DNA of 64,000 bases, from assembly GCA_944470555.2 (NCBI GenBank), contig OX104130.1:63245160-63309159 (forward strand), given 5' to 3'. Source of the DNA: Heterobilharzia americana (Eukaryota > Platyhelminthes > Trematoda > Strigeidida > Schistosomatidae). Positions 43,800 to 57,349 of this stretch are shown here, in pieces. The translations under genes and the position numbers were made by a program. The notes beneath the pieces are model-generated. The model was not told the DNA's origin. It saw only the letters and a list, made by a program, of their open reading frames with translations, and did not search any database. Numbering within the stretch: position 1 is the first letter of the stretch; every line of letters starts with the position of its first letter.

Positions 43800-43990
43800 C
43801 TTGGTGGTTAACAGTGGAATCTAGGGTGCGTGTTTCGTCCAGTTTTAGACTCATCAACTGGATGTATCGAGGTCTCCGCATAGGAGCCCATCTGTCGACA
43901 GAAGTAGAACAATTCGCCCCAGTATGGGGCAGGGAACTACAGGTGTCAGTTAAAAAATTTCCTATAGTTCTTATTCGCTAATACCGAGGT
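43800..43990 (-). mobile_element. Sm-alpha-like SINE remnant with inactive hammerhead
   Basis: The - strand has UUGAUGA (43857-43851) in place of CUGANGA, GAAA at 43836-43833, a weak stem II, and ACC instead of an NUH cleavage triplet. Stem I ATCCAG/CTAGAT is mostly kept. A neighbouring block, ccgcataggagcccat, recurs at 48213-48228. Confidence 0.55.
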
Positions 43991-46110
43991 TCGTAAGACT
44001 AAAGAAATGACTCCCTTTGGGTACTGTCTTTTTTCCTTCACGAAAGATGGATATGAATAATCTCTAGAATTGTGCATATATAGAATTTGGGCTAAATAAT
44101 AGATATCATCAACAGATTGGAAAAATGAAACCAGTTTCAGTATGTTACTGTTGTCTTATGTTCGTGATCAGTTAACTGATAAACGGAGTGGGAATATGAA
44201 TCAATATGACCCTTTACGAGTCGTTTGTCGATAGGGCATATGTATTCTCTTAAAACATTTCGGATTCTGAACCATGTATGCATTAGAATTAATTTGGATA
44301 CGGAAAATGATATATTTCCTATGCTATCTAGCAATGAAAAAGAATAAATACTATCTTTAAGTTACTTCCAACGGTATCCACAAATCCGTTTGTACATACC
44401 AAGGTAAGTGTATCAGAATGACAGAAGAATAGGCTTCTATCGCTTTCTTCTAACATAGTTCGAAAAATCTAAAGATAGGCGCTCAGCTATTTTTAGGTGC
44501 AGTCACCCAAAAGAATCAGTCCATTGTAGATACCGTTACTGATGTTATAATGAACAATAGACAAAGAAGACTAACCTTTCTTTGTTTCGTACTATGTTTT
44601 ACCGTAAAACGTTTCACTTATTACCTCATGGAAATGGATTGTGACTAATTTGGTATTAACCTCAATCGACCACTTTCCTTCCAAGATAATTCAAGGTTGT
44701 AATTGATAGTAATCAGTTTTCTTTTCACTTGTAACTGTTATTACTGATTACATTGTACATTCATAATCTCAGAATCTTTTCAACTGCTTATAAATAGAAG
44801 TTTATATAATTTTTTCCTGTTAATCAAAATTTACTGATTTTTGTCTTTCTTACTAAACGACGAAATGCATTCTCATTTACTACTCATATGTATACTTTGG
44901 GCTGTGCGAGACAACGAAATCAAACAAAAGTGAATTAGTTTTTATGCAAGAAACTTATTCGTCTAGCTTTAATGTAAAAAAGGAAGATGCTTTATGAAGA
45001 CTTTTGGTTAGTGAATTTGGGAATCATTTCACTTCTTAGAAACTGTTTGTCAGGCGAGGTCTAATCCCAAGGTTTACCAGTCTCATGAATTCTCATTTGA
45101 GATATGCACTTTTTACTCTGTCTTGTTCGTTTTTGAAACCCTCTGTTTTAAACTGCTAAGAAATGAAATTGGGATTATTTCGACCTTATGACCATCATGA
45201 TAACAGAAATCAATGATGACCGAAAAAATCTAGCTGTTCAGTAAGGAATTGTAGCTAGCGAAATGCTGAACAAGTTTTTGTTACTTGACAAATTTATCCT
45301 TGTGGATAAAACTCGAAGCTATATAGTCTTATGCAACAAATTGCTGTCCGCAACTCGTCGAATTCACCGGGGGGATGTATTTACATTTAATATTTCTGTA
45401 AGACTTCAGTATTTTTCGCCGACAGACTGTTCTGATTAAAAATGCATGGTGATTGAATTTGAAATGGAAACTGGAGTCGTAGCAGTAATCTAAACAATAT
45501 CCTCAGGGCTATCAGCCCGGTATCCTACTGACTGAGCTACGAGATTAGACTACTATTATTATGGCACAGCGTCGTATGTGGTCAATACATGATCTTTTGT
45601 TAATGTTAGTTTTGAATTAAAATAAAATCAGTCAAAGTCGGCGTTCGCCATCATTCAAGTATCATGTATTTGTCGTATACATCTTATATAGATAAAATTT
45701 ATGTATCCCACTCTATCGTATTAGTATACATTCTAAGCATCAGGCTTAAATAACCAGTAAGTGAAGTATATTTAGAATTGACGTATATAAATAATACTAT
45801 AATATAAATTTGTAGTGCTTCTTCTTATTGTATAGGTTTCGAAGATATCTAGCCATAGACTGACAAATGCATGTGTCACATTGTTCTTTCGTTTTGTTAT
45901 ATGAATTAGTTATAGGTAGTTCAGTTACTATTTGATTGCTGAAGTTTTACTGTCGTCATAACGTTTTGTTGTTTCTTTTCGTTTCTTATTGACAATCCAA
46001 TGATTTGCATTTTAAAGCCTCTTGTCTAAAGCATGCTTTTGAAATTCATAATCCAACTGTTATATTATTAGGGATAAAATAATCTATTCAACTTAAGACA
46101 CACTCTTACT
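43991..46110. other. Intergenic, no recognised feature
   Basis: AT-rich. A tRNA-like string (- strand gtagctcagtcagtagga, near 45525-45545) lacks a matching B box or acceptor stem, so it is not called. Confidence 0.4.
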
Positions 46111-46114
46111 TTAA

Positions 46115-46265
46115 CGCTGAATGATTCCGATTCGAATCTCCAACAGGACATGAGTTTCCTCAAGGTTGCAGATATGCCCAACTTTCGAGCTTCAACAAGC
46201 ACAAAGCATGAGTCAGGCAGTTTTCTGAATAGTGATACCAAACACGCTACTCTACAGTGTTGCAT
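46115..46265 (+). repeat. SINE 3' fragment
   Basis: gattcgaatctccaacagga, then cctcaaggttgcagatatgc and caacaagcacaaa, parallel to 27478-27555 (ggttcaagtctctaccagga, ccctcagggttgcagatata, gcaacaaacacaaa). This is a second copy of that SINE family, beginning at the B-box region. Confidence 0.5.
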
Positions 46266-49229
46266 CTCTTAGAGCCCGTATTGCTCATGCTACTGGTGAA
46301 TTTCGGTCTGAACTGAAGACTTGAAAGAGTGATTACTAAATCATTTGGGGATCACTTCTTTGAACAATTTGCGTTTCAGGAGCCATGGGCACTTATATAC
46401 ATTTAAATACAACTATTATTTTGCATGATGACATCTTTTCATGTTCATGGAAAGAAAAAATTACTGGATATCGTTTAGTAATTTCGTATGAAGTGTTGTC
46501 TCTACTTGTATTGTGTCATAGGATAGCATTTTCACCCACTTAGTAATAACAATCCTGATGTCTGATTGTCCTCATGCAGACGATTGACTTGTGTTAACCA
46601 TGTAGGCGTTTTAGTTTTATCTTTTGAACAAACTTGGTTACTGTTGCTAGATGATCACAAAAAATATAAATTTATCTTTTTCAGCCCATTAGTTAATAAT
46701 TATAGTAATGTGAGTTTTTTTGTTACTCACACTTCTTTCGAAATTCTGTTTATGTAGGAAGATGGAAGCAAGGAGATAGATACTTACCAAATCTTTGGTG
46801 TTAGCCTAGGAAATATTCTGTACATCTTGAGGTGTAAATCTTCACTAGGCCAATTTTCCAAATAATCTCTCAATGAAATGCCTGTTATCACGGTAATTGC
46901 GAACCTTTTACTTACGTTGCGAATAAAATGTTCGAGATTGACTATTACTGGTTTCAGAGTTTATGAAAACTTATTATCACTTCTCCTTGAGTCATGATAT
47001 TTGATTCTGTGGACAACAGCTTTGGGTTTTGTAAGTGTATCGAATTCAGTTTTCTTTCTGCGAATCCATGTAACTGCCTTTTTAATATACAAAAAGAGAG
47101 GAAGTAATTATCTTAAAAGCGTGATTGTTCACACTCAAACATCTGCTGAAGTTGAATCCGATTATTGCAAAAGACTTTCTGTTTGTTGAATTTTAGGTTC
47201 TTGTTCCGTGTAAATCTTAATAATCCAATCTTTCTTGTCATGATTTTCTTTGCTTTGAATAGATAAAATGAATTTTCAGTAAACTGCCTCAATTACAAAA
47301 TTATTAATTACTCAAGAATTTCAACATTTATGCTTATGCGGGTGACCATTACTCCTCCTTATTAACTCGAAAATACCATTTGTTAGCTCACTTGCTAGAT
47401 TTATATAGAAATCAGTCTGTTGATTGTTTAACCATTTTATCTGCCTGCTTGTTTACCCAAGAAAAGTCACTGATGTTTTTCATCTAAGTTTAGGTAAAAG
47501 GTAGTGATATGAAAATAAAAAATACTTTCACTATTTTAACTTTTGGAGCATTTTAAGTGGATTTCTTTTCACTTTGTATGTTTAAAGTAGTGGGAATGTG
47601 GCTCATTAGCTTGGACACTTACCTTCCAAGTAATGGATCCCGGGTTTTAGAACATTGGCGTAGATAGATTGTTTTGCGAATTCGATTGGTGTCTCATGCT
47701 ATCATATGCTAAGTATAATTCATAGCCCAGTGCGTAAACCTTTATTGGGTCACTGAGTTACATCTACGTTTCACGTGTTTACTGAAGGCAGAAATATCAA
47801 ATATTCTAACTAAGTAATCGCTCTTGAACTTTACAGAAATTGCACACATGTGGCTCCCTTAATAAGTTTAAGCCACAGCAAGAGTACAACGAAGCTAATG
47901 TCATTTGTCTCCAATTGTTGTAAGTTCATTTACAATTTAATTCACCAGAATTTGAAAGTAGTTTTCATCAAAGGGGGATATCAGTTGAAGGAGAACCATT
48001 GGAAACCTTGAAGTGAGCACTGATTTTCAGTAGTTTACTAAGTGTTATCAATCCATGATGAAAACTACTTGAAAATCAACAAAATTTGGTTTCTATTTAT
48101 TTGCCTTGACCTTCCAATAATTATAGACAATCTTTCTACTATGTTTATTAATGATGGGCAGTGACTAGCCCATCATTACTAAACATAGTTAAAAGACAGA
48201 CAATATCAAGGCATCCGCATAGGAGCCCATATGCCAACAGAGACTGATCAATTCGGTCTAATCAACGACGGTGTAATACAAGCAATAACACTAAATCTTT
48301 CTACTGTTAACTGTTTTATTAAAACATGCTTTGTATACAACTCGTTCATTTTAGTATCATTCTTTTTTTACTTTCATTTTTCCTACTGTTGAAGAAATTT
48401 AGCAATATGAACTAGTGTGTTTTTGTACAAATTCCTACCACTAAATACTTAGACTACCTAAGTCTAGGAGTTTATGATAATTTCGTATATTGTGAATGGA
48501 GAATGCGCAGGTTCGGCTTCCTTCATGTCAAAGCAAGTAGTTTCTTTATTCAATTTTCGAAAAGAGTTATTCTCTATCCATTAGAAGGTATTATTCATTA
48601 ATTAGTTTTCACATTGTCTCAACTACGATACGCGTTTCATGTTTACATTTAGTTTTACCAGAAGCTAAAAGTGATCCCTTATAATTATACTGACCGGAAG
48701 TATGCAATTTTATTTGATGATTGATAAGAAATGTATGATTCACTTCATCAAATGCTTATTAAAGCAGTATCGTACTTGTTAGATTCTTGGCTTATTTTAT
48801 TATTACAAAAGTTGTCGATTTTTGTTTACGCCACTACGAATACTGCTATTTCTACAGCTGTATGTTATTAAACTGTTTGTATTATTCGTATTTTTATGTT
48901 TGTGAGCAAAAATAAAGTTTGGGTATTCGTTCTTCATACTGATTTACTTTTGTATTGTTTTACAAGCATCATTTAATTTACGCTCCTTTTTAAAAGTCCC
49001 CGTTTTTTTTCTCGATAATTTTGAAATCGGTGGTGGATACTTTATCGTTATTGTTTCTGTTTTGTTGTTTTATAAAGACTGTGCTTCAGTGCTTTTTTTT
49101 AAAATTTTTGTTAATGTAAGCTTTCCAGTCTGATTTTAGGAACGAGTTAATGGAAACAGGTAATTACAATTCATATATATATATAATTAGTGTTGATATT
49201 CTAAAATATTTCTTATTAACATTGGTGCC
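46266..49229. other. Mostly unique AT-rich DNA with two weak SINE traces
   Basis: 47595-47690 is loosely tRNA-like (gtggctcattagcttggaca ... gatcccgggtt). 48206-48265 repeats the block ccgcataggagcccat also found at 43876-43891. No coding sequence was recognised. Confidence 0.35.
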
Positions 49230-49995
49230 ATTTACTTTTGTTTTTGGGATCTAGTCATCGTGCGTCTTTTTCGACAACTAGATCGAAATAAGAACTTGTA
49301 GTTAGAAGCATGTACTGCACAACAGTCCGGTCTATTCTCCTGTATGGCTATAAAACATGGCCATTGAAGGTGGAAGACATGAGAAGGCTTTAAGTGTTTG
49401 ACCACCGTTGCCTTCGTAGTATAGGACGTATTCCGTGGTGTCATCACGTGAGTAATGCTGAAGTCAGCAGTAGAGTTTTAGGGAGTAGAGGTAAATCAGT
49501 TGACGAGGTTATGAACCTTCATCGATTGAGATGGTTTGGACATGTACTACATATACTTAGTCACCGATTGCCTCATCACACAATGTTAGCCGAAGTAGGT
49601 CCAGGCTGGAAAAAGGCCCGAGGTGGCCAGACTACAACATAGCACCAATGTATAAAGTCTCTGACTGTTGGTTTGAGCTATGTGGGGCGATGCAGACTAG
49701 ATGGTTGAGGTCCACGGGACAAGAGGAACCAGTGGCTGGAGACTGTAGGTGATATGGCTGAGAACCGATGTGAGTGGCGCAGATGTATACACACATTATC
49801 CTCATCTTAACGTTATACCAAATCTCCCCATTTTCTCATTCTTCGTTTCTCTCTTGTAGCACTTTATATTTCTTTTGACTGCATTCTCATATCTTCATCC
49901 TTCACCTCACTACCTTTCTACTTGGTGTACTGATATGGTGTTGGCAACTCTGACCGTTACGCAGTCATGCGTGGTCTTATGTTGATATTAATCGA
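49230..49995 (+). mobile_element. RTE-like 3' end (family A), 5'-truncated
   Basis: The + strand reads MYCTTVRSILLYGYKTWPLK, FDHRCLRSIGRIPWCHHVSN and LHRLRWFGHVLHILSHRLPH, then the 3' UTR ending gtgttggcaactctgaccgt and a degenerate tail near 49985. It is close to the - strand copy at 22.7-23.4 kb. One or two stops (near 49393 and 49641) interrupt it. Confidence 0.75.
49394..49642 (+). pseudogene. RTE-like ORF2 C-terminal piece
   Basis: An 82-codon open remnant of the RT C-terminal region with the LHRLRW-GH--- and WKKARGGQT motifs. It is bounded by a stop before it (TAA at about 49391) and one after it, where the parent element reads KTWHQ. Confidence 0.65.
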
Positions 49996-52900
49996 TTGAT
50001 TGAGTCAGAAGCATATCCTGTTAATTTATTTCAATGTCTATATATCAAGTATATAGTTTTTTGAAATATCAGTATTATGGTTGGTTGAGTTATTTTAGAA
50101 AATCCTTTGTTAACACACAATTGCTTACATTTCTATCATTTCTCCTCAGCTGTAATAAATTATTTTCCCATGTTAAATCCCATTAATCGAATTTACATTT
50201 TCTTGTTGTTCACTCTTGTTACAATTCTTCTCCATTTTAATTCGTTTTCCTGACTACTATAATATTAGAAAGTTGAACATATCCTACTGCTTTAGTCTAC
50301 TTCGGTTTCAAAAGAAAAATGATGTGTTTAGTAATAGAGGATATACATAACTCAGGATGCGGATGATGGTTTTTAGTTTCCTAGATGAAACGTTTGCAGT
50401 CAACTAAAACTTGAGTGACGCTAAACAATTATTCGTAGGAGGTTTGAAATGCTGTGTCAAAAGTTTTCCTCGGTGATACCCAAAAGCTTATTTAGCAAAA
50501 CTAGTCACACTGAAGAAGTCAGGAATAATACGAAATATTTGTTTAATTTTTGTAATTCGTTCTAATATTCTACTGCGGGGTCACACAAGTGAAATACACC
50601 TTATACGAAGGTAGCTAACTTTTAGGATCCAAAATGTTGGAATGTATATTCCTTTTTGCATGGTTCTTCACGGAAACTGACTTGTTCATATGGTCAGAAG
50701 CAGTAATACTGAAACGGGGATATCCAGAATACTCTAGGAGTTTTAACCAATTTTATTTGATAGTGATCATAGACGTTGTGTATCACTACGGTATGCGCAT
50801 GAAACCGTGTTCAAACCTAAATTGATCAGTATTTCACTTACTTTCTTAACTGTCAGGGTTTCTGTTGAAGTCAAGGTGTTATTTTACCTGGGTGCTTGAG
50901 TAATCAGTATTTCAAACTTTTGTTGTGCTGCTTGTTATTAGTATAGAATGAGATTCATAACTAACTGCCTAGTATCAAAATAAATGTCTAATATCCAATA
51001 CAGTTGTGATGAATGATTGCTTCATGGTAGCAAACTTCAATGCCTGGAGAAAGTGAAATGGAAGTCTGAATTTCATTATAGGGAAGTTCGTTACTTAGAA
51101 CGGGTATCTCTCTCATCCGAAGTTTAAGGCATCAACAGATTTCAGATATATGGGTTAAAGAAGGCGTCAACTTTAACTGTATTGACCATCTAGATCTCAT
51201 TGTGGTATACAAATTAGCAAATATGGTGTTTCTCATGATAATCCTACGTCTGTCAGGTGCATTCATCTTTCTTTATTTCACCGATGAAATAATATTTCTC
51301 TTCTTTTTATTTCAAAGTGAGGAGTTCAAGATTTTTTCCTCAAAAGTAACTAACTCCTTATTTGAATAGACCGAATTACAATTTCAGTGACTTGCTACTT
51401 TCCGGTAGGGGGTTTATTGTGGATTTCCACTTAGTAGCAACCAGACGCTGCATTCTGTGAAAATTTGTTTTTTAGAAATGATTTAAGTTTCTATACACTC
51501 CATAGAAGTCCTTATTATGTTCTGATATTTAGCCTGACAGAGCCTTCAATGCCAATCTAGATATCGTTCTCAGTGCTGCTGCGTAAGGAACATACTTTCC
51601 CAGTCGTATTATAAGTCATATGTGATGAAATAACTTGGTTTTGAATAGTCTAACTTGATTAGTCTCATGGGTTCGCATGTTGTTGCACTCCTACATCTTT
51701 TGTACTAACTGAAAGCATAAGATGCACGCTGATTGGATTTCTTTCACAGATATCCTGTCCGCTGTATTAGGTGGCGTTGTTAGAGCTCAGGAGGACTGTA
51801 ATAGATGGTTTTTATATTTCTAACATGAGTACCAACTAATTAAGATTCGAACAAAGTGAAACCTAAGTCTACTGCAGTCCTGCGATCCTAGCAGTAAACT
51901 TCACGAATTCTCTCAGTGCATTTATCCACAATGGATGCTCTGGAGAATTTTATGATTTCAGGCAATTTAAGAGTCCCGCTGAATATATATAAAAGGCTCA
52001 TAGGAGCTAGAATATCTGTTGAATTTATCAAATTCTATATTACGAAGAATCATTATCCTTAATTATGCCGTACGTCTCTCCGAAGAAACAGAATTCCGAC
52101 TTGTGAAAATACCTTGAGAAGATATACACTTAATTAGCTTGAATCAATAGTCACATACAACAGGTTTATGAATGAACATATCACATATGTATATCTTGTA
52201 GTGACAACATATCCGTTACCTAGAATTTATCATGTTCAGTTACCCGATTAATTAAATCCAAAAATGAAATGTCAGCATAACTGCACTTGATAACCAATTG
52301 ATAAGCGGGAATATGGATAAAATGAGTACGCAGATGTAAAATAGCATCAGTTGCAATTTAATAAGTAAGCATAGAGGGGTTAAAAGCACTTTGTGATAAC
52401 CAGTAAAACATGTGTAACAGGAGGACCAGAGATTATAAAAAGCAAACTTTGGAGAAATTGGAAAGCGTATACTGTCAAAACCGAACAACCCAAATCTTAC
52501 ACACGCTATAAGTCCCTGCTGAACTTAGTTGTTTGGCATTATTCTGTACACAACTTTAACTTATCTAGCATTTTTTCGATATTCTGTTAACTGCAAAGAA
52601 AGTGAATCAAGTGTCCGTCCTGTAACTTGTATCCAAAAACTGCGGTTTGGGGAATGTTCTTAAGTCTATTTTGAATTTGTCGTTTTAGTGCGTTCCAGTT
52701 AAACTTACAAATATGCAAAGATATGACGCATGTGACAAGGTATTTTATCAATAAAACTCGGATAAATTTAACTACATGCACTGACTTCAGTGTATGTGCA
52801 AGAGAGCACCGAAAAACTCTACTTTAATACCAGTCCACTTACCGTTCTTGAAGTAAATTTTTATAAACATTTGTATTATATCAGCGATAATTGGGTTGTT

Positions 52901-54090
52901 TAATGTTAAAAAAATATTTTTAATGGATATCTGTTGGCATCTGTTCTATTTGAATATGCTTTGTTGGGCTCCACAACAATTAATCGAGATCGCATATTCC
53001 TTAATCTATCAGACAGAAATGTAACCGAATTTTTCTGTTGACAATGAATAACAGAATTATAGCAATGCTTATGTTGCCGATAGGCTTACCTTAAACCCCT
53101 CTAATAGTTTCCCAGCTTATTTAACTCGAGTTACCGAGCATCTTAGGAAGGTTTAACTATAATAGCGACAATTTGCTCCAAAACTAGTTTTCATCTGCCT
53201 TCATATTCTTAGCATACAGAATCTGTAATCCATTTGTTAAAAATAAACCGACATGAAGTCTATGTAACTTGACGTAGAGAACAATAAAAGTAGTACCCTC
53301 GGTGAACTCATCATTACCCTTGCTTGCATTTTCAACCACGTAACAGTAAAAACGAATTGATTAGTGAAATCTAGGATAAATATGACTAAACAGCCCAATT
53401 TGTAATGGGTTAGCGTTAAAAACGATGGGTAGTGAGATCGAATTTCAAGGAGGAAGTTCTTACGGATATTGCTGACCCATCTCAAACACTATGTCAGGTA
53501 CATTCGTTATTTTCCTACCAACCACCACCAAATGTATAATGCCATATCATATGCTCCTTTATTTACTGCACAAAAACCTAAGTACAACATTTAAACAGAA
53601 TGAAAATAATGGCAAGGAGTGGTGAAGATTATCATAAAATGTTACCATTGCGGTTGTCGGGACGTTATGCTTCTTTAATTGCGCTACTACTACTAAAAAG
53701 TTTATATGAGAGTTACCATATCTAGATAATACTACACTTTTGAAGACACTTAGTAACCTATTCGAGAGAGAGAAGACGACAAGTATCATATCTTGACAGA
53801 ATCTACAAACCAATCAATTTTTGTCATATTTTATCATTCAAATCTTGTTTATTTTACTGAGCTGACAGTGAATTTAACGATTAATTATTACTATAATTCT
53901 TCAAGTCAATCTAGTGCCAAAGATTATCAAGCATTTTTCTTGTAGTAAGCATTTAAATCTTGCAACTTTTATGTTAGCTATCAATCTATAATCATTCAAG
54001 TTGTATTGTGATAACACATCGTAATCAACGTTAAAATTCATATTACCATTGGGGAACTTATCAAATCCATTGAAGTAACCTTTTTTATAG
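49996..54090. other. No recognised gene or element
   Basis: About 4 kb of AT-rich DNA between the RTE 3' end and the first recognisable TBC1D30-like exon. It may hold the upstream exon(s) and promoter of that gene, but I cannot pick them out. Confidence 0.4.
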
Positions 54091-54255
54091 ACGTGAAAAA
54101 GTTGGAATCTGTTTGTACAAGAATATCAAAACACTGTGAAATATGGTCTAATGAACTTGTTTATGAGTTGGAATTGCGCAGTCATTTACTCGACCAACTT
54201 CAAGACAAGTGCGAAAGTATTACAATTATACTTCAGACGGACTGTAAGAAAACAG
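54091..54255 (+). CDS. TBC1D30: TBC1D30-like exon: conserved helical region before the TBC domain
   Basis: Bounded by a strong acceptor (ccttttttatag) and a consensus donor (aaaacag|gtgagt). 165 nt: 2 + 54 codons + 1. It encodes VKKLESVCTRISKHCEIWSN and ELVYELELRSHLLDQLQDK. This resembles the coiled-coil segment just N-terminal to the TBC domain of TBC1D30 (ELKTILRELKYRIG...LLRHLKQKDRLL..VQRNCDIV). An exon encoding that TBC domain lies 9 kb downstream, which supports the link. The preceding exon must supply one base and was not found. Confidence 0.6.
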
Positions 54256-54374
54256 GTGAGTAAATCTTTGATGTTATTTTTATTTATTTGGGTGTTAGTT
54301 TATTTACCTTGCCAGTAGGTTTTATATCCAACATTTTATTAATATAATAACGATGGATAGGGGCTGCTAGTAGA

Positions 54375-54510
54375 CTGCGGCACACACGTTTCGTCCTATT
54401 TGGGGCTCGTCAGCCGGATGTACCTGCCACTATCCACCACTGGTATATCAAATTGAAGATACCGGCAATATCGGGGCGTGGGTACAGAATCCAACACTAG
54501 CCGATCGATC
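54375..54510 (-). mobile_element. Sm-alpha-like SINE remnant, hammerhead with lost cleavage site
   Basis: The - strand has CUGACGA (54413-54407) and GAAA (54392-54389), but the position before cleavage is G (UG in place of UC), which the NUH rule forbids, and stem II has an A-C mismatch. tRNA-like head sequence towards 54500 is decayed. Confidence 0.55.
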
Positions 54511-55194
54511 CACTTCAATCAACAATAGAGATTCACAAGCTATGACATCAAAGACCATTTTCTTATTAAGCTGGAAATGTATTCATTTCTGATGAATATT
54601 GTAGTTGTCCAACCAGCCTACTATAAACCAACCTATTTATTTATTTATAATATTATTTAGAATACGAATATCGCCCTTGTTTTAAATAAATGATAGATGA
54701 CTTTGTGCGACAATCTCGTTTATAATTGGAGTTCAATTGGAACCTCCGAATTTTCTGTTCAGTTTAATACTAGGTGAAATATACATGTTTGGTAAGTATA
54801 GGCATGACTACGATCACCAGCTGCTCACTTCAATCAAACTTCTTTCTCAAATTTCGGCAATCTATTTTGTATGTGCTTACACTATTCTGTTGAGGTCTTA
54901 GCTGTTTCATGTGTATCTGTAGCCATTTCTGTATAACCCATTACTACCCATTTTAAATGATTAGCATTAAAAGTATTTTATCGCTTTCCTTGAAGTGGAT
55001 CTGTGAAAATGTTGACGGTTTATCTGGTAATATTAATTTTGATGTAAACCAGGTCATTACCGAAATGATGTACTGGATTTAACGTCATCGAATCAACCCT
55101 TCTTTATTTCTATTTCCAAGTTTACCTACTTATAAGTAGGTTAACTCGTTGAAACTTATTTAACTAGTTAACATTATGTAGAAGATAAGGATAG

Positions 55195-55345
55195 TGGGAT
55201 TAAGGACACGCATTTCGTCCTATTTGGGACTCGTCAGCTACATACAACTGCTAGTGTTGGTCTCTTTACTGAGACTAGAACCCAGCACCCGTCGTTTGGA
55301 AAGCTGCGGAGTGTTATCTGTTAGACTCATGAGTTGACATAGATA
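55195..55345 (-). mobile_element. Sm-alpha-like SINE, hammerhead core kept, stem I weak
   Basis: The - strand has CUGACGA (55237-55231), a full stem II GUCC..GGAC with the usual CAAAUA loop, GAAA (55216-55213) and GUC before 55204. Stem I (ATGTAG/CTTAAT) has two internal mismatches. A B-box-like gggttctagtctc lies on the - strand near 55275. Confidence 0.55.
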
Positions 55346-56234
55346 CTTCTTGTGCAAGGGGTTTCGTTTGGTATTATGACTTTTTATTTCCCTTTGTTGA
55401 CTGTCTTAGACTGAGTTGATTAACCTCAGGTAGGATATGGGCTCCTGTAAAAATGCCTCAGTAATAAAGATGATTTTATTTCTATATTAAGGGTGGGTGG
55501 TGGCTATTTGTGAAAACTAGGATGTACATATACATCCTGGATTCACTAGCTTGGATGAACTTTAATCACCGATAAAGTTACTAACCATCTATATATAAGC
55601 CATGATTCTTTGTTAATTCAGGTGATTACAAAGTTTATGACTACTGGGAATTTTTGCCTTTGACTAAAAGCACGGGGATATTTCGTATGCTTTTTCATAC
55701 CATACTTGATCTTTACTTCTGCATCGTTAAACAAAAATGAGTGAAAAAGTTAGACCTATTGAAATCTTCACTTATCCAAAAAGAGTAGCACTAACTCTTA
55801 GGTGTTAGTCACCAAAGATCTATCGAAAGGAGTACAGAAATCTCTACTAAAAAGTGTTTAGCAATTAACATCATTGAAACACTTCTTGTACAAGTCATCT
55901 TACTTTTACAGATTTTTTCTCTAAAGGACCCGCTTTCACGAGGTCACGGGACATCAGAAATTTATTTGTCTACCTCATTGGGATATAAAAATATATTTCC
56001 TTTATAATCCATTTACCCAGTGCTCGACCTATTTGACTGTATTCGGTCAAAATTTGATCCTGAAGTTTATAAAATAAGTCGCATAATTCTAATAGTGCCC
56101 CATGCGCTTTCAGCGTTATTTGTGAAACACCTCTTTATCTCCGATCAAAAGTGATTGGTTATTGTCATTATATGGTTATGTACATTCCTATTATACCTTA
56201 AATTGCACATCTGACATCTACGTTAGTTATTTGG

Positions 56235-57340
56235 TGAGACCGCGACAGACGGCCCATGTTACTAAGGCAACGGTAGTCGATCACCTGAAGCATCTTCATG
56301 TCCTCCGCCCTTAATGTTGATGTTTCACAGTCGTATAGTAGAACAGAGCGAACTGCAGCTCAGTACATTCGACATTTAACAAACTATCAGATATCATGGC
56401 AGCGTAGGTTGTCGTAAGTCAATCAAAGCTTTTGTTTCCTTGGAGAGATTTCATCGGCCACAAGTATGCTGATCCCAATCGCCAAGTAAAGTGGTCAGCG
56501 GGCTTAAGCAATCCACTTCATATTGTCAGATGAAGGATCAACGCAGACCATTCCTGGAACAACAATTTGCATTTGTATGATAAGAGACGCATCCCAAACA
56601 TTCTCACACTGCTACTCAAGGTGTACAGAAGACTCAGCATCTTCACCTATCAGGACTATATTGTCTGTGTACTGTTGAGTGTTTGAATACAAAAGCTTCA
56701 GTAGAGTGATACACTTGCTGAGCATCCCTTCAACTGAAAGACTGTCGTAAGACATCTCGATAGGCAGCTTATAATGCCGCTCTAAGGTCACAGCTACTGT
56801 TCGTCTATGGGGATGCTTTCCAAAACGTGACGAAGTCAATAGACTGACGACTAGGTCTAAAGGCCATCTGATCATGTTGGGCTTACTGTTCCCAAGTTCT
56901 ACTCGGACATCTATTGATAACAGAAACTTAGATCTTCGGCACCGTGATTCCCTTTTGGTTATCGTAGGACGATTTCTCTCCTTTCCTGTGGACTGCCACA
57001 ATCAGCGTCTGATAAATTGTTGTTTGCGTTAGTCTAACTACTTATCCTTGTTCGCCGTCGTTTAGCATCTCCAGTGCAACCCCATTTTTGCCGGATGCTC
57101 TTCTCCGTCTCGGTTACTTACAGCTTTATATATTTCTGTTGGAGTTTTACAACCTTTCCTCATATATCACTGGGAAGGATTGGATAACGGAAACTGAACA
57201 GTAACTGGAGACCGATTGAAGTGTTCCTCGAAGTGTCCCGCTCATCGTTCCTCACCATTTCTAAAAGAAATTGAAAAACTGTTGTTTCGTGTACTTAAAC
57301 CTCCATTGGCGGTTTTCGATGATCTAAATCAATCTGTCTG
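56235..57340 (-). mobile_element. RTE-like RT region, decayed
   Basis: 56270-56560 aligns with the + strand text of the 23.3-kb copy (agtcgtatagtagaacagag, the gagagatttcatcggc block). 57001-56612 is an open - strand remnant. Farther upstream on the - strand, NQKGITVPKI-like and QMAFRPSRQSIDFVT stretches correspond to the RTE blocks NRRGISL and QAGFRPGRGCIDQ. Many stops. Confidence 0.55.
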
Positions 57341-57349
57341 TTAACCCAA

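Larger units (their letters stand above)
54256..56234. other. Intron/intergenic DNA with two SINE remnants
   Basis: Besides the SINE pieces listed separately, no coding or repeat signal was recognised. Confidence 0.4.

Noticed and set aside
45500..45545. tRNA-like sequence on the - strand
   Set aside because: gtagctcagtcagtagga is seen but no B box or T-arm follows.
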